Positions 24,895 through 32,167 of a stretch of 34,885 nt of DNA are shown here, piece after piece. Under the pieces are notes generated by a model, which saw only the letters and a program-made list of their open reading frames with translations, searched no databases and was not told the origin of the DNA. The stretch comes from Aminobacter ciceronei (lineage in GTDB: Bacteria; Pseudomonadota; Alphaproteobacteria; Rhizobiales; Rhizobiaceae): assembly GCF_014138625.1 (NCBI RefSeq), contig NZ_JACJHY010000047.1:1-34885 (forward strand), read 5' to 3'. A program made the translations under genes and the position numbers. The stretch's first letter is position 1, and each line of letters begins with the position of its first letter.

Positions 24895-25885
24895 GATAGA
24901 ACAGCTTGTAGAAGTCGCGGGTCTCGGCCTTCAGATCGATCTCGGCCTTGCCGGGATAGAGTGCGGAGGTGAGCCACGATATGCCGATGGCGCGATTGAC
25001 GCCGGGAGGCGCGTCGAACCAGCCGAAGGGCAGGGCCGGCGCACGGAACACGCGGCCGTCTTTCACCGCCTTGATGCCTGCCCATGACGGGTCCGACAGC
25101 ACCGACTTCCGAAACATCGGGCTGAGCGTCAGGATGACGTCGGGGTTCCACGACAGGATCTGTTCGAGCGAGACATTTGCGAGCGAGCCCTTACCTGCGG
25201 CTTCGGCGACATTGGTCGCACCGACGGCGGACAGCACTTCCATGTTGATCGAGCCGGCGAGGCCGGTCTCCAGTCCGTCGGGACCGCGGCCGTAATAGAC
25301 GCGCGGGCGCTGGTCGGCCGGCACCTCGGCGACGACCTTGTCGAGCCGCTGCATCGCAGCCTCGGTGTAGGCAGCGAGTTTCTCCGCCTGTTCCTTCTCA
25401 CCCAGGAGTTCGCCGATCTCGCGCAGCGACTTCGGCGCGTTGGCGAAGCTGCCGTCGACCAGCACGTAAGGGATGCCGGTCTGCTCCTGTACCTTGTCGG
25501 CGAGCGAGGCATAGGTCGGGTTGACGGTACCGACATCGAGGATGATGTCGGGTTTCATCGCCAGCACGGCTTCCATGTTGGCGGTGTCGCCCTTGCCGGT
25601 CAGGCGGCCGTGGACGGGCAGGTCACGATAAGGCGCTGCGATGAAGTCCTTTTCGTCGTCCGTGAATTCACGCACCCAGCCGACCATGCGGTCGGGCGCG
25701 ACCGAGTAGAGCAGCACCGAGGCGGGCGGACCGGCGGCCATGACGCGGGTGATCTTCTCGGGCAACGCCACCTTGCGACCGGCGGCGTCGGTGAAGACGC
25801 GCTGCTCGGCGGCAGCGAGCGAGGCTGAAGCGACCAGGGCGGTGGCGGCAGCCAGGAATGAAATCAAGAGGTTGCGGCGTCTCAT
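24833..25885 (-). CDS. Periplasmic metal/oxyanion-binding protein (cluster A-II)
   Basis: A 350-residue binding protein with the helical-backbone fold of FecB/BtuF/MolA. The signal peptide MRRRNLLISFLAAATALVASAS is cleaved near LAAAEQ. The mature protein begins with the usual TDAAGRKVALPEKITRVMAAG and has the inter-domain pattern MEAVLAMKPDIILDVG. Its C-terminal lobe contains LSWNPDVILTLSPMF and VKDGRVFRAPALPFGWFD. The ATG at 25885 was chosen because it directly starts the signal peptide; an ATG at 25927 would lie in the operator/promoter region. It is the first gene of a five-gene operon (binding protein, permease, ATPase, Mop, TrmO). Confidence 0.9.
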   Translation of the reverse strand: MRRRNLLISFLAAATALVASASLAAAEQRVFTDAAGRKVALPEKITRVMAAGPPASVLLYSVAPDRMVGWVREFTDDEKDFIAAPYRDLPVHGRLTGKGDTANMEAVLAMKPDIILDVGTVNPTYASLADKVQEQTGIPYVLVDGSFANAPKSLREIGELLGEKEQAEKLAAYTEAAMQRLDKVVAEVPADQRPRVYYGRGPDGLETGLAGSINMEVLSAVGATNVAEAAGKGSLANVSLEQILSWNPDVILTLSPMFRKSVLSDPSWAGIKAVKDGRVFRAPALPFGWFDAPPGVNRAIGISWLTSALYPGKAEIDLKAETRDFYKLFYHVDLTTEQLGKLLADTGRKP

Positions 25886-25915
25886 GCTGTCGATCTCGGG
25901 TTGAACAATGGGTTT

Positions 25916-25939
25916 GGATATATACATGCCAATATAACG
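25916..25939 (-). promoter_or_regulatory. ModE-like operator, downstream site
   Basis: Read on the minus strand the site begins CGTTATATTG and ends TATATATCC, 24 bases in all. From memory, the E. coli modA operator bound by ModE also begins CGTTATATTG and has the same total length. It lies 31 bases upstream of the binding protein start, within the expected transcript leader or start region. Confidence 0.5.
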
Positions 25940-25949
25940 AGCGGCGCAT

Positions 25950-25978
25950 TGTTATGTTTGACTGAATATAACGGTCAA
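25950..25978 (-). promoter_or_regulatory. Promoter with ModE-like operator
   Basis: On the minus strand TTGACC (25973-25978) and ATAACA (25950-25955) form a -35/-10 pair with a 17-base spacer. A 24-base dyad at 25950-25973 covers this spacer: it begins CGTTATATT and ends AACATAACA, the two halves pairing at 7 of 9 positions. It matches the E. coli ModE operator, as I recall it, in both halves and in spacing. Binding here would block RNA polymerase when molybdate is plentiful. Confidence 0.55.
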
Positions 25979-26106
25979 GGGATTTGTGCGGCTGTGCCAG
26001 CCGATTTCAAGGCCTTCGCCTTGACCCATGGGCGACGGTCGGAAAGGCTGGGCGTAAAAGTTAGCGTCGCAACCCAACGGGTTCGGCGAGCCAAGGAGAG
26101 AAATCC

Positions 26107-26556
26107 ATGTACACCCACGTCCTCATTGCCACTGACGGATCGGAGCTGGCGCAGAAGGGGCTCGACCATGGCTTGGGCCTGGCCAAGGGCATCGGTGCCA
26201 AGGTGACGGTCATGAACGTGACCGAGCCGGCGCCGATCTTCGCCTCTGCCGGCATGTATGGTCCGGTCGCGACGGCCGAAGACATCGTCTCCTACCAGAA
26301 ATCGGGCGAGGAATATGGCGCCAAGGTGCTGACCGCCGCCAAGGCCCAGGCCGACAAGCTTGGCGTCAATGCCGATACGGTGCATGTCGAAGAGATGTGG
26401 GCGGCGGAGGCGATCAATCAGCTCGCCCAGGAAAAGGGCTGCGACCTGATCGTCATGGCCTCGCATGGCCGCCGCGGCCTGGGGCGGCTTATCCTCGGCA
26501 GCCAGACCGTCGACGTTTTGACCAACAGCAAGGTGCCGGTGCTGGTCGTCCGCTAG
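26107..26556 (+). CDS. Universal stress protein, UspA family
   Basis: A 149-residue single-domain universal stress protein. It starts MYTHVLIATDGSELAQKGLDHGLGLAKG, the usual nucleotide-site start with Asp10. The ATP-binding signature is in ASHGRRGLGRLILGSQT, where glycine, nine residues and Gly-Ser are conserved, although the first glycine of the longer consensus is alanine. It ends SKVPVLVVR, typical of the family. These cytoplasmic dimers help survival under starvation or oxidative stress; the exact role varies. AGGAGA lies upstream of the ATG. It is monocistronic, divergent from the molybdate-type operon and followed by a strong terminator. Confidence 0.93.
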   Translation: MYTHVLIATDGSELAQKGLDHGLGLAKGIGAKVTVMNVTEPAPIFASAGMYGPVATAEDIVSYQKSGEEYGAKVLTAAKAQADKLGVNADTVHVEEMWAAEAINQLAQEKGCDLIVMASHGRRGLGRLILGSQTVDVLTNSKVPVLVVR

Positions 26557-26575
26557 ACATCTCGACAGAAACGAC

Positions 26576-26609
26576 AAAGGCCTCCCTGACCGGTGTCGGG
26601 GAGGCCTTT
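26576..26609. terminator. Bidirectional terminator, usp/PLP enzyme
   Basis: AAAGGCCTCCC pairs perfectly with GGGAGGCCTTT across a 12-base loop. It sits between two convergent genes, 20 bases after the usp stop and 20 bases beyond the stop of the leftward PLP enzyme. Confidence 0.8.
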
Positions 26610-26628
26610 CACTATTGGATGGCGCGGC

Positions 26629-27687
26629 TCAGACGATCTTGCCGCGTGCCGGTACCGGCCATAGCTCCGGTGCCTTGTCCTTGCCGTAGACATAGACGCC
26701 GTCGACCATGTTGGTGACGACGCAGGCGTGGTTGGGCACGATGCGGATGCGCTGGCCGACGGTGAGATTGATATCGCTCTGGCAACGCAGGTGGCCGTGC
26801 TCCTCGGAAAGTTGGTCGATCGAGATGTCGGGGCGCCCGAGCACATGGCCGTGGCCCACGAGGCCGAGCAGGTCCGAGGTCAGCGTCTTCGAGCCGGCGT
26901 CGATGATGGCGCGGTTGGAGGCGGGCACCGAGACGACGGTGGCGAGCACGGTGAGTGCGCAGTCGTCCCAGCTGGCGACGTCGCGGGCGACGAGCGAACG
27001 GTCGTTGTAGACATAGGTGCCGGGGCGGAATTCCGTGGCGATCGGCGCCAGATGCGCCTTCATCATGTCGGGCGTGCCCCCCGAGCTTATGGCGGGAACG
27101 GCAATGCCCCTGGCTTCGATCAGTGCCTTGGCCTCGGTCATGAAGGCCTGCACCTTGGCAGCACCGCCCACCGGCGGATAGGTCATCAGCCCGGCGAACC
27201 GCAGGCCGGGAGCCGCATGGATGCGGACGGCCAACGCGGCTGCCTCCTCAGTTGTGCCGACGCCGCAGCGGTCGGCACCTGTGTTGCACTCGACGAAGAC
27301 ATTGAGCGTAGCGCCGGCCGCCGCAAAGGCGGCTGAAAGCCCGTCGATCACGGTCATATTGTCGGCGACAACAGCAAGCTTGACCTTGCCGGCGAGCGCC
27401 ACGAGCGCGTGCAGCTTGTCGTCGCCGAGGATGTTGTAGGTGATCAGCACGTCATTCAATCGGCGGCTGCCGGCGACCATGGCTTCTGCTTCCGACACCT
27501 TCTGGCAGGTGATGCCGACGGCGCCCGCGTCGAGCTGCATTTCGGCGATGGCAGGCAGCTTGTGTGTCTTGATATGCGGACGAACCTTAAGGCCATGGCT
27601 GTCGGCGTAGGTCTGGAAGCGTTCGATGTTCCGCTTCGCCACATCGATGTCCACCAACACGGCGGGGGTCTGGATCCTGTCGAACAT
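26629..27687 (-). CDS. Fold-III PLP enzyme, D-threonine aldolase/D-serine dehydratase family; possible D-glucosaminate dehydratase
   Basis: A 352-residue enzyme of the alanine-racemase-fold family acting on beta-hydroxy D-amino acids. The PLP lysine is Lys40 in VRPHIKTHKLP. Other motifs are VGITCQKVSEAEAM, ECNTGADRCGV, SSGGTPDMM and EFRPGTYVYND. Near the C-terminus His320-Ala-Cys322 (VPNHACVVTN) provides an HxC metal site, as in D-serine and D-hydroxyaspartate dehydratases; classic D-threonine aldolase has HxD. The start is the ATG at 27687; a longer frame to 27747 has low-quality sequence. The divergent operon contains RidA and 2-keto-3-deoxygluconate kinase, so the reaction may be D-glucosaminate to 2-keto-3-deoxygluconate plus ammonia. 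The family call is firm, the substrate inferred. Confidence 0.88.
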   Translation of the reverse strand: MFDRIQTPAVLVDIDVAKRNIERFQTYADSHGLKVRPHIKTHKLPAIAEMQLDAGAVGITCQKVSEAEAMVAGSRRLNDVLITYNILGDDKLHALVALAGKVKLAVVADNMTVIDGLSAAFAAAGATLNVFVECNTGADRCGVGTTEEAAALAVRIHAAPGLRFAGLMTYPPVGGAAKVQAFMTEAKALIEARGIAVPAISSGGTPDMMKAHLAPIATEFRPGTYVYNDRSLVARDVASWDDCALTVLATVVSVPASNRAIIDAGSKTLTSDLLGLVGHGHVLGRPDISIDQLSEEHGHLRCQSDINLTVGQRIRIVPNHACVVTNMVDGVYVYGKDKAPELWPVPARGKIV

Positions 27688-27740
27688 GGCTTTTGCCTTC
27701 CAAATCGAATGGGCGCGCGCGGACCTTGCCTGTGCCGCGC

Positions 27741-27771
27741 TTGACAAACAATGCCGCGCGGCGCTTTATAC
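27741..27771 (+). promoter_or_regulatory. Promoter of the rightward catabolic operon
   Basis: A consensus TTGACA at 27741-27746 is followed after 18-19 bases by TTTATAC (27765-27771), a plausible -10 box. Transcription would begin near 27777, inside the first of the two operators, which fits repression. Confidence 0.5.
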
Positions 27772-27776
27772 GTCAA

Positions 27777-27812
27777 TCCGATATTAAGGACATGTGTCCG
27801 AAATAACGGACA
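27777..27812. promoter_or_regulatory. Twin operators, likely for the IclR-family regulator
   Basis: Two related 14-base sites, TCCGATATTAAGGA at 27777-27790 and TCCGAAATAACGGA at 27797-27810, lie exactly 20 bases apart, on about the same face of the helix. The second extends to a perfect dyad with arms TGTCCG and CGGACA (27795-27812). They sit at and after the expected transcription start of the rightward operon and upstream of the divergent PLP gene. The IclR-type regulator at 31313-32134 is the natural candidate to bind them. Confidence 0.6.
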
Positions 27813-27846
27813 TTAGATTAGAGAACTCTTTGGGAGGAACGGCGAG

Positions 27847-28686
27847 ATGAAGATCGCACTTTCCGCGGCCGTCGCCGCGCTCGCGCTGATGGCGGCAATG
27901 CCTGCCGGCGCACAGGAAAAGCAGAGCAAGCTTGATGAGGTTCTGGCGCGTGGCCACCTGGTCTTGGGCACCGGCAGCACCAATGCGCCCTGGCACTTCA
28001 AGAGTGCCGACGACAAGCTGCAGGGCTTCGACGTCGACATGGGTCGCATCGTCGCCAAGGCGCTGTTCGGCGACCCGGACAAGATCGAATACGTCAACCA
28101 GTCGTCGGATGCCCGCATCCCCAACATCACCACCGACAAGGTCGACCTGACCTGCCAGTTCATGACGGTAACGGGCGAGCGCGCCCAGCAGATCGCCTTC
28201 ACAATTCCCTACTACCGCGAAGGCGTCGGCCTGATGCTGAAGGGCGACAGCAAATATGCCGACTATGCCGCGCTCAAGGGCGCCGGCTCGGGCGTCACCA
28301 TCTCGGTGCTGCAGAACGTCTATGCCGAGGCGATGGTGCATGCCGCGCTGCCGGAGGCCAAGGTCGACCAGTATGAGTCGGTCGACCTGATCTACCAGGC
28401 ACTGGAATCGGGCCGCGCCGATGCAGTTGCCACCGACCAGTCTTCGCTGGCCTGGTACATGAAGCAGAACCCGGACCGCTACAAGGATGCCGGCTATGGC
28501 TGGAATCCGCAGACCTATGCCTGCGGCGTCAAGCGCGGCGACCAGGACTGGCTGAACTTCGTCAACACCGCGCTGCATGAGGCGATGACCGGCGTCGAGT
28601 TCGACTTCTACGCCAACTCCTACAAGACCTGGTTCGGCAAGGAGCTCGCTCCGCCGCAGATCGGCTTCCCGGTCGAGTACAAGTAA
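27847..28686 (+). CDS. Periplasmic binding protein, SBP family 3
   Basis: A 279-residue binding protein, the first gene of a seven-gene operon. The signal peptide MKIALSAAVAALALMAAMPAGA ends at AQEKQ. Family 3 features are LDEVLARGHLVLGTGSTNAPWHF, LQGFDVDMGRIVAKALFG, and the lobe with TTDKVDLTCQFMTVTGERAQQI. GGGAGGAA lies 7 bases upstream of the ATG. Members of this family bind polar amino acids, opines and amino-sugar derivatives. With the downstream enzymes, an amino-sugar acid such as D-glucosaminate is a reasonable ligand. A hairpin follows before the permease gene. Confidence 0.92.
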   Translation: MKIALSAAVAALALMAAMPAGAQEKQSKLDEVLARGHLVLGTGSTNAPWHFKSADDKLQGFDVDMGRIVAKALFGDPDKIEYVNQSSDARIPNITTDKVDLTCQFMTVTGERAQQIAFTIPYYREGVGLMLKGDSKYADYAALKGAGSGVTISVLQNVYAEAMVHAALPEAKVDQYESVDLIYQALESGRADAVATDQSSLAWYMKQNPDRYKDAGYGWNPQTYACGVKRGDQDWLNFVNTALHEAMTGVEFDFYANSYKTWFGKELAPPQIGFPVEYK

Positions 28687-28698
28687 GCTCGCCAACAG

Positions 28699-28730
28699 TG
28701 GCGCGGCTCCTGGCACATGCGGCCGCGCCA
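28699..28730 (+). promoter_or_regulatory. Intercistronic hairpin after the binding protein gene
   Basis: TGGCGCGG (28699-28706) pairs perfectly with CCGCGCCA (28723-28730) around a 16-base loop, without a T-run. Such hairpins between binding protein and permease genes often stabilise the upstream mRNA or cause partial attenuation, giving more binding protein than permease. This role is inferred. Confidence 0.55.
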
Positions 28731-28758
28731 TCTCTTCTGACCGGAACCTGACGGCACC

Positions 28759-29421
28759 ATGGGTTACACACTCAATTTCTCGGCGGTCTGGCGCAGTTTC
28801 GACCAGCTGCTCTGGGGTCTCGGGCTCAGCCTGACGCTCGCCTTCGTGGCGATCGCCATCGGCTGCGTGCTCGGGCTGATCACCGCCTTCGGCCTGTTGT
28901 CGAAGCAAGGCGCGTTGCGCCACCCCGCGCGCATATATGTCACCATCATCCGCAACACGCCGATCCTGGTGCTGGTGCTGTTCACCTTCTTCGCGCTGCC
29001 GCAGCTCGGCATCCGGCTCGGCAAGATCGAGAGCTTCGTCGCCACGTTGGCGCTCTATTCCGGCGCCTATCTCGCCGAAGTGTTTCGCGGTGGCCTGCTC
29101 GCCGTGCCCAACGGGCTCAAGGAGGCCGGTCTCGCCATCGGCTTGACCCAGGCGCAGATCCGCAACTCGATCGTGATGCCGCTGATGCTGCGCAACGTGC
29201 TGCCGTCGCTGTCGAGCACGCTGATCTCGCTGTTCAAGGACACCTCGCTGGCCGCCGCCATCGCGGTGCCGGAGCTGACCTTCGAGGCGCGCAAGATCAA
29301 TGTCGAAACCTTCCGTGTCATCGAGACCTGGATCGTCGCCAGCTGCCTCTATGTCGCCACCTGCTCGGTGCTCGCAGCCCTGCTGCGCAGGCTCGAGCGG
29401 CGCATGTCCATTCCCCGGTGA
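28759..29421 (+). CDS. Polar amino acid-type ABC permease
   Basis: A 220-residue HisMQ-type permease with about five helices, starting at LLWGLGLSLTLAFVAIAIGCVLGLITAFGLL. Family features are TIIRNTPILVLVLFTFFALPQLG and the EAA loop GGLLAVPNGLKEAGLAIGLTQAQIRNSIVMPLML. It ends overlapping the start of the second permease by 4 bases if that gene uses its GTG start. Confidence 0.92.
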   Translation: MGYTLNFSAVWRSFDQLLWGLGLSLTLAFVAIAIGCVLGLITAFGLLSKQGALRHPARIYVTIIRNTPILVLVLFTFFALPQLGIRLGKIESFVATLALYSGAYLAEVFRGGLLAVPNGLKEAGLAIGLTQAQIRNSIVMPLMLRNVLPSLSSTLISLFKDTSLAAAIAVPELTFEARKINVETFRVIETWIVASCLYVATCSVLAALLRRLERRMSIPR

Positions 29422-30089
29422 GTGCCATGGAAACAGTGACATTCTTCGAAACTCTCTGGCTCGCCCGCATCCCGATCCTCAAGGGCATCGGCGTCACCGT
29501 CTCGATCTCGGTTCTGGCGATCCTTGTCGGCACCATATTGGGCATCGGCGTCGGCCTGGCGCTGACCTATGGCAACAAGCCGTTGCGCTGGCTCGTGCGC
29601 GGCTACACCGACTTCATCCGCGGCACGCCGGTTCTGGTGCTGGTGCTCGCGAGCTACTACGTGCTCGGCACTGTCGGCATCGACCTCGGCCCGTTCCAGG
29701 CCGGCGTGCTGGCGCTTGCCGTGTTCTGCTCGTCGCATGTCGGCGAGATCGTGCGTGGCGCGCTGCAGTCGATCCCCAAGGGCCAGACAGAGGCTGCCAA
29801 GGCGATCGGCCTGACCTTCCCCCAGACATTTGCCTATGTGCTTGGTCCGCAGGCGCTGCGCCAGGTGTTGCCCGCCTGGGTCAATACGGCCGCCGAGATG
29901 GTCAAGGCCTCGACGCTTCTGTCGATCATCGGCGTGGCCGAGCTTCTGCTCAGGACCCAGGAGCTGATCTCGCGCACCTTCATGAGCCTCGAGTTCTATT
30001 TCTTCGCAGGCTTCCTCTATTTCGTCGTCAACTACGGCATCGAGCGTTTCGGCCGCTACGTTGAACGCAAAACCTCGATCCCCTCGTGA
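29418..30089 (+). CDS. Polar amino acid-type ABC permease
   Basis: A second HisMQ-type permease of 223 residues and partner of the one at 28759-29421. It shows [24 protein letters not shown], then [20 protein letters not shown] and the EAA loop [33 protein letters not shown]. The GTG at 29418 overlaps the previous stop codon (GTGA), a common coupling arrangement. An ATG at 29427 three codons later is an equally possible start. Confidence 0.92.
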   Translation: MSAMETVTFFETLWLARIPILKGIGVTVSISVLAILVGTILGIGVGLALTYGNKPLRWLVRGYTDFIRGTPVLVLVLASYYVLGTVGIDLGPFQAGVLALAVFCSSHVGEIVRGALQSIPKGQTEAAKAIGLTFPQTFAYVLGPQALRQVLPAWVNTAAEMVKASTLLSIIGVAELLLRTQELISRTFMSLEFYFFAGFLYFVVNYGIERFGRYVERKTSIPS

Positions 30090-30099
30090 GGCCGCAACC

Positions 30100-30870
30100 A
30101 TGACCGGCAACCTTCTCGAAATCCGCGACCTGCACAAGCGCTACGGCGATGTCGAAGTCCTCAAGGGCGTCGACTGCACCATGGCCCAGGGCGACGTCAT
30201 CTCCATCATCGGCTCGTCCGGCTCGGGCAAGACAACGATGCTCCGCTGCATCAACATGCTGGAGGAATTCCAGGGCGGCTCGATCCGCATCGACGGCGAA
30301 GAAATCGGCTACGAGACCGCAGGCGGCACGCGCCGCCGCAAGAAGGAAAAGGAAATCGCCCGCCAGCGTGCGATGACCGGAATGGCCTTCCAGCAGTTCA
30401 ACCTGTTCCCGCATATGTCTGCGGCCGAAAACGTCATGCTCGGCCTGGTCAAGGTCAAGAAGATGTCCCGCGACGAGGCGCGCAGCGTCGCCGAAAAGTG
30501 GCTCGACCGTGTCGGCCTCGCCGAGCGCCGCGACCGTTTTCCCGGCCAGCTCTCCGGCGGCCAGCAGCAGCGCGTCGCGATCGCACGCGCCATTGCCATG
30601 AACCCCAAGCTGATGCTGTTCGACGAGGTCACCTCGGCGCTCGACCCCGAGCTGGTCAACGAGGTGCTGCAGGTCATCAAGGATCTCGCCCGCGACGGCA
30701 TGAGCATGCTGCTCGTCACCCACGAGATGCGCTTTGCCTATGAGGTGTCGTCGCGCGTGATCTTCATGAACCAGGGCCGCATCGGCGAGGAAGGCAACCC
30801 GCGCGAGATGTTCTTGAAGCCGCAGACCGAGCGGCTGGCCGAGTTCCTCAAGACCTCAACCTTCAACTAG
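30100..30870 (+). CDS. Amino acid-type ABC transporter ATPase
   Basis: A 256-residue ATPase of the GlnQ/HisP group. Walker A is [21 protein letters not shown], the Q-loop is [17 protein letters not shown], the signature is [21 protein letters not shown], Walker B is [16 protein letters not shown], and the switch is [10 protein letters not shown]. The ATG at 30100 begins the natural N-terminus ([15 protein letters not shown]); the frame open upstream to a TTG at 30061 overlaps the permease gene. It completes the importer with the binding protein and two permeases. Confidence 0.95.
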   Translation: MTGNLLEIRDLHKRYGDVEVLKGVDCTMAQGDVISIIGSSGSGKTTMLRCINMLEEFQGGSIRIDGEEIGYETAGGTRRRKKEKEIARQRAMTGMAFQQFNLFPHMSAAENVMLGLVKVKKMSRDEARSVAEKWLDRVGLAERRDRFPGQLSGGQQQRVAIARAIAMNPKLMLFDEVTSALDPELVNEVLQVIKDLARDGMSMLLVTHEMRFAYEVSSRVIFMNQGRIGEEGNPREMFLKPQTERLAEFLKTSTFN

Positions 30871-30886
30871 CATTCGGAGAATAGAC

Positions 30887-31270
30887 ATGACGATCAAGCG
30901 CTATGGCACCGGCCAGACCGGGGCGGGCAAGCAGGCACTGCCCTTCGCGCGCGCCGTCGAGGCCAATGGCTGGCTCTACGTTTCCGGCCAGGTCGCCATG
31001 GAGAATGGTGAGATCGTTGGCGGCGGCATCATCGCCGAGACGCGCAAGACGATGGAAAACGTCATCGCCATCCTGGAAGAAGCCGGTTATGGGCTGGAGC
31101 ACATCGTGCGTGTCGGCGTATGGCTCGACGACCCCCGCGACTTCTGGTCGTTCAACGGCGTCTATGCCGAGTATTTCGGTGACCATCCGCCGGCGCGTGC
31201 TTGCGTACAGTCGAGTATGATGGTCGATTGCAAAGTCGAAATCGACTGCGTCGCCTACAAGGCGCCGTGA
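30887..31270 (+). CDS. RidA/YjgF family enamine/imine deaminase
   Basis: A 127-residue RidA-family protein. Such trimers hydrolyse reactive enamine and imine intermediates released by PLP dehydratases, and so protect other PLP enzymes. Visible features are ALPFARAVEANGWLYVSGQVA, the TRKTMENVIAILEEAGYGLEHIVRV helix and PPARACVQ, where Arg104 corresponds to the arginine that binds the substrate carboxylate. Its position in an operon opposite a D-amino-acid dehydratase-like enzyme supports dehydration chemistry over aldol cleavage for that enzyme. It lies 16 bases after the ATPase gene. Confidence 0.9.
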   Translation: MTIKRYGTGQTGAGKQALPFARAVEANGWLYVSGQVAMENGEIVGGGIIAETRKTMENVIAILEEAGYGLEHIVRVGVWLDDPRDFWSFNGVYAEYFGDHPPARACVQSSMMVDCKVEIDCVAYKAP

Positions 31271-31312
31271 TGACATGACATTTTGCCGGCGATCTGCCGG
31301 ATGAGGCGGCAT

Positions 31313-32134
31313 ATGGACGACGTATCCGACGACATGACCAACAGGCGGGCGCGCGGTCTCGACCGCGCCTTCGAGATCATGAACTATCTGCGTCTCAAGC
31401 GCACGCCGCTGCGTCCCAACGAGATCGCCTCGGGCATCGGCGCGCCGCGTTCGTCCGTCTATGAGCTGGTCAATCTGCTGATGCGCCAGGGCGTGCTCGA
31501 GTATCGCGGCGAGGACGGCCGGGTCTTCCTCGGCCGCAAGCTCTATTTCCTCGGCATGGCCTATGCCGAGCAGTTCGACCTGATGCGCGAATGCGACAAG
31601 CTGTTGACGCACATCGCCGAGGAGACGCGCGAGACGGCGCAGATGTGTCTGCTCGAAGGCAACAAATACACCGTCGCCCAGATGAAAGAAGGGCTGCGCC
31701 CGTTCCGCATCTCGTCGAACGTCGGTGATCCCGTCTCCATCGCCTGGACGGCGTCGGGTCGGCTGCTGGTCGCCCATATGAGCGACGAGGAGATCCTCGA
31801 CTTCATTCCGAAGGAGGATTTCCAGCTGCCCAACGGCCAGTGGCTCGACCCAGTGCAGTTCATCGCCGAGGTGCGCGAGGCAGCAAGAGTGGGCTACTAC
31901 ACCTTCAACAGCGCGGTGGAGAACTTCACCCACTGCTTCGCCGTGCCGGTCTACCAGGCCGACAACATCTGCATCGCCACGCTCTGCCTCGTCGCGCCGC
32001 GCGAGGACGGGCTCAAGAACCACGCCAGCTATCTCAAGACGCTGCTCGATGCCGCGGCCGACCTGTCGAACCGCCTCGGCCATGTTGCCGACGAGCACGC
32101 GCCGGGCGCAGCCCGCGCTGCCGGGCGGCGCTGA
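31313..32134 (+). CDS. IclR-family transcriptional regulator
   Basis: A 273-residue regulator. The N-terminal winged helix-turn-helix is RGLDRAFEIMNYLRLKRTPLRPNEIASGIGAPRSSVYELVNLLMRQGVLEYRG. The C-terminal IclR effector domain follows, with segments such as TAQMCLLEGNKYTVAQMKEG, GDPVSIAWTASGRLLVAHMSDEEI and FAVPVYQADNICIATLCLVAP. The ATG at 31313 is preceded by GAGG six bases upstream and is preferred over the ATG at 31301 and the TTG at 31283. It lies inside the catabolic operon, so it probably controls that operon through the twin sites at 27777-27812. By analogy with KdgR, the inducer could be 2-keto-3-deoxygluconate or its phosphate. Confidence 0.92.
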   Translation: MDDVSDDMTNRRARGLDRAFEIMNYLRLKRTPLRPNEIASGIGAPRSSVYELVNLLMRQGVLEYRGEDGRVFLGRKLYFLGMAYAEQFDLMRECDKLLTHIAEETRETAQMCLLEGNKYTVAQMKEGLRPFRISSNVGDPVSIAWTASGRLLVAHMSDEEILDFIPKEDFQLPNGQWLDPVQFIAEVREAARVGYYTFNSAVENFTHCFAVPVYQADNICIATLCLVAPREDGLKNHASYLKTLLDAAADLSNRLGHVADEHAPGAARAAGRR

Positions 32135-32167
32135 GCGGCGCAACACACACAATTCTGGATACCCTTC

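Noticed and set aside
26008-26023. Perfect small hairpin CAAGGC-CTTC-GCCTTG upstream of usp
   Set aside because: It is 84 bases before the start, has no T-run and no recognised riboswitch or operator pattern; too little to annotate as a regulatory feature.
27784-29442. 552-codon leftward open frame opposite the binding protein and permease genes
   Set aside because: It runs through the operator region and has low-complexity, His/Gln/Asp-rich sequence without domain motifs; the sense genes are certain.
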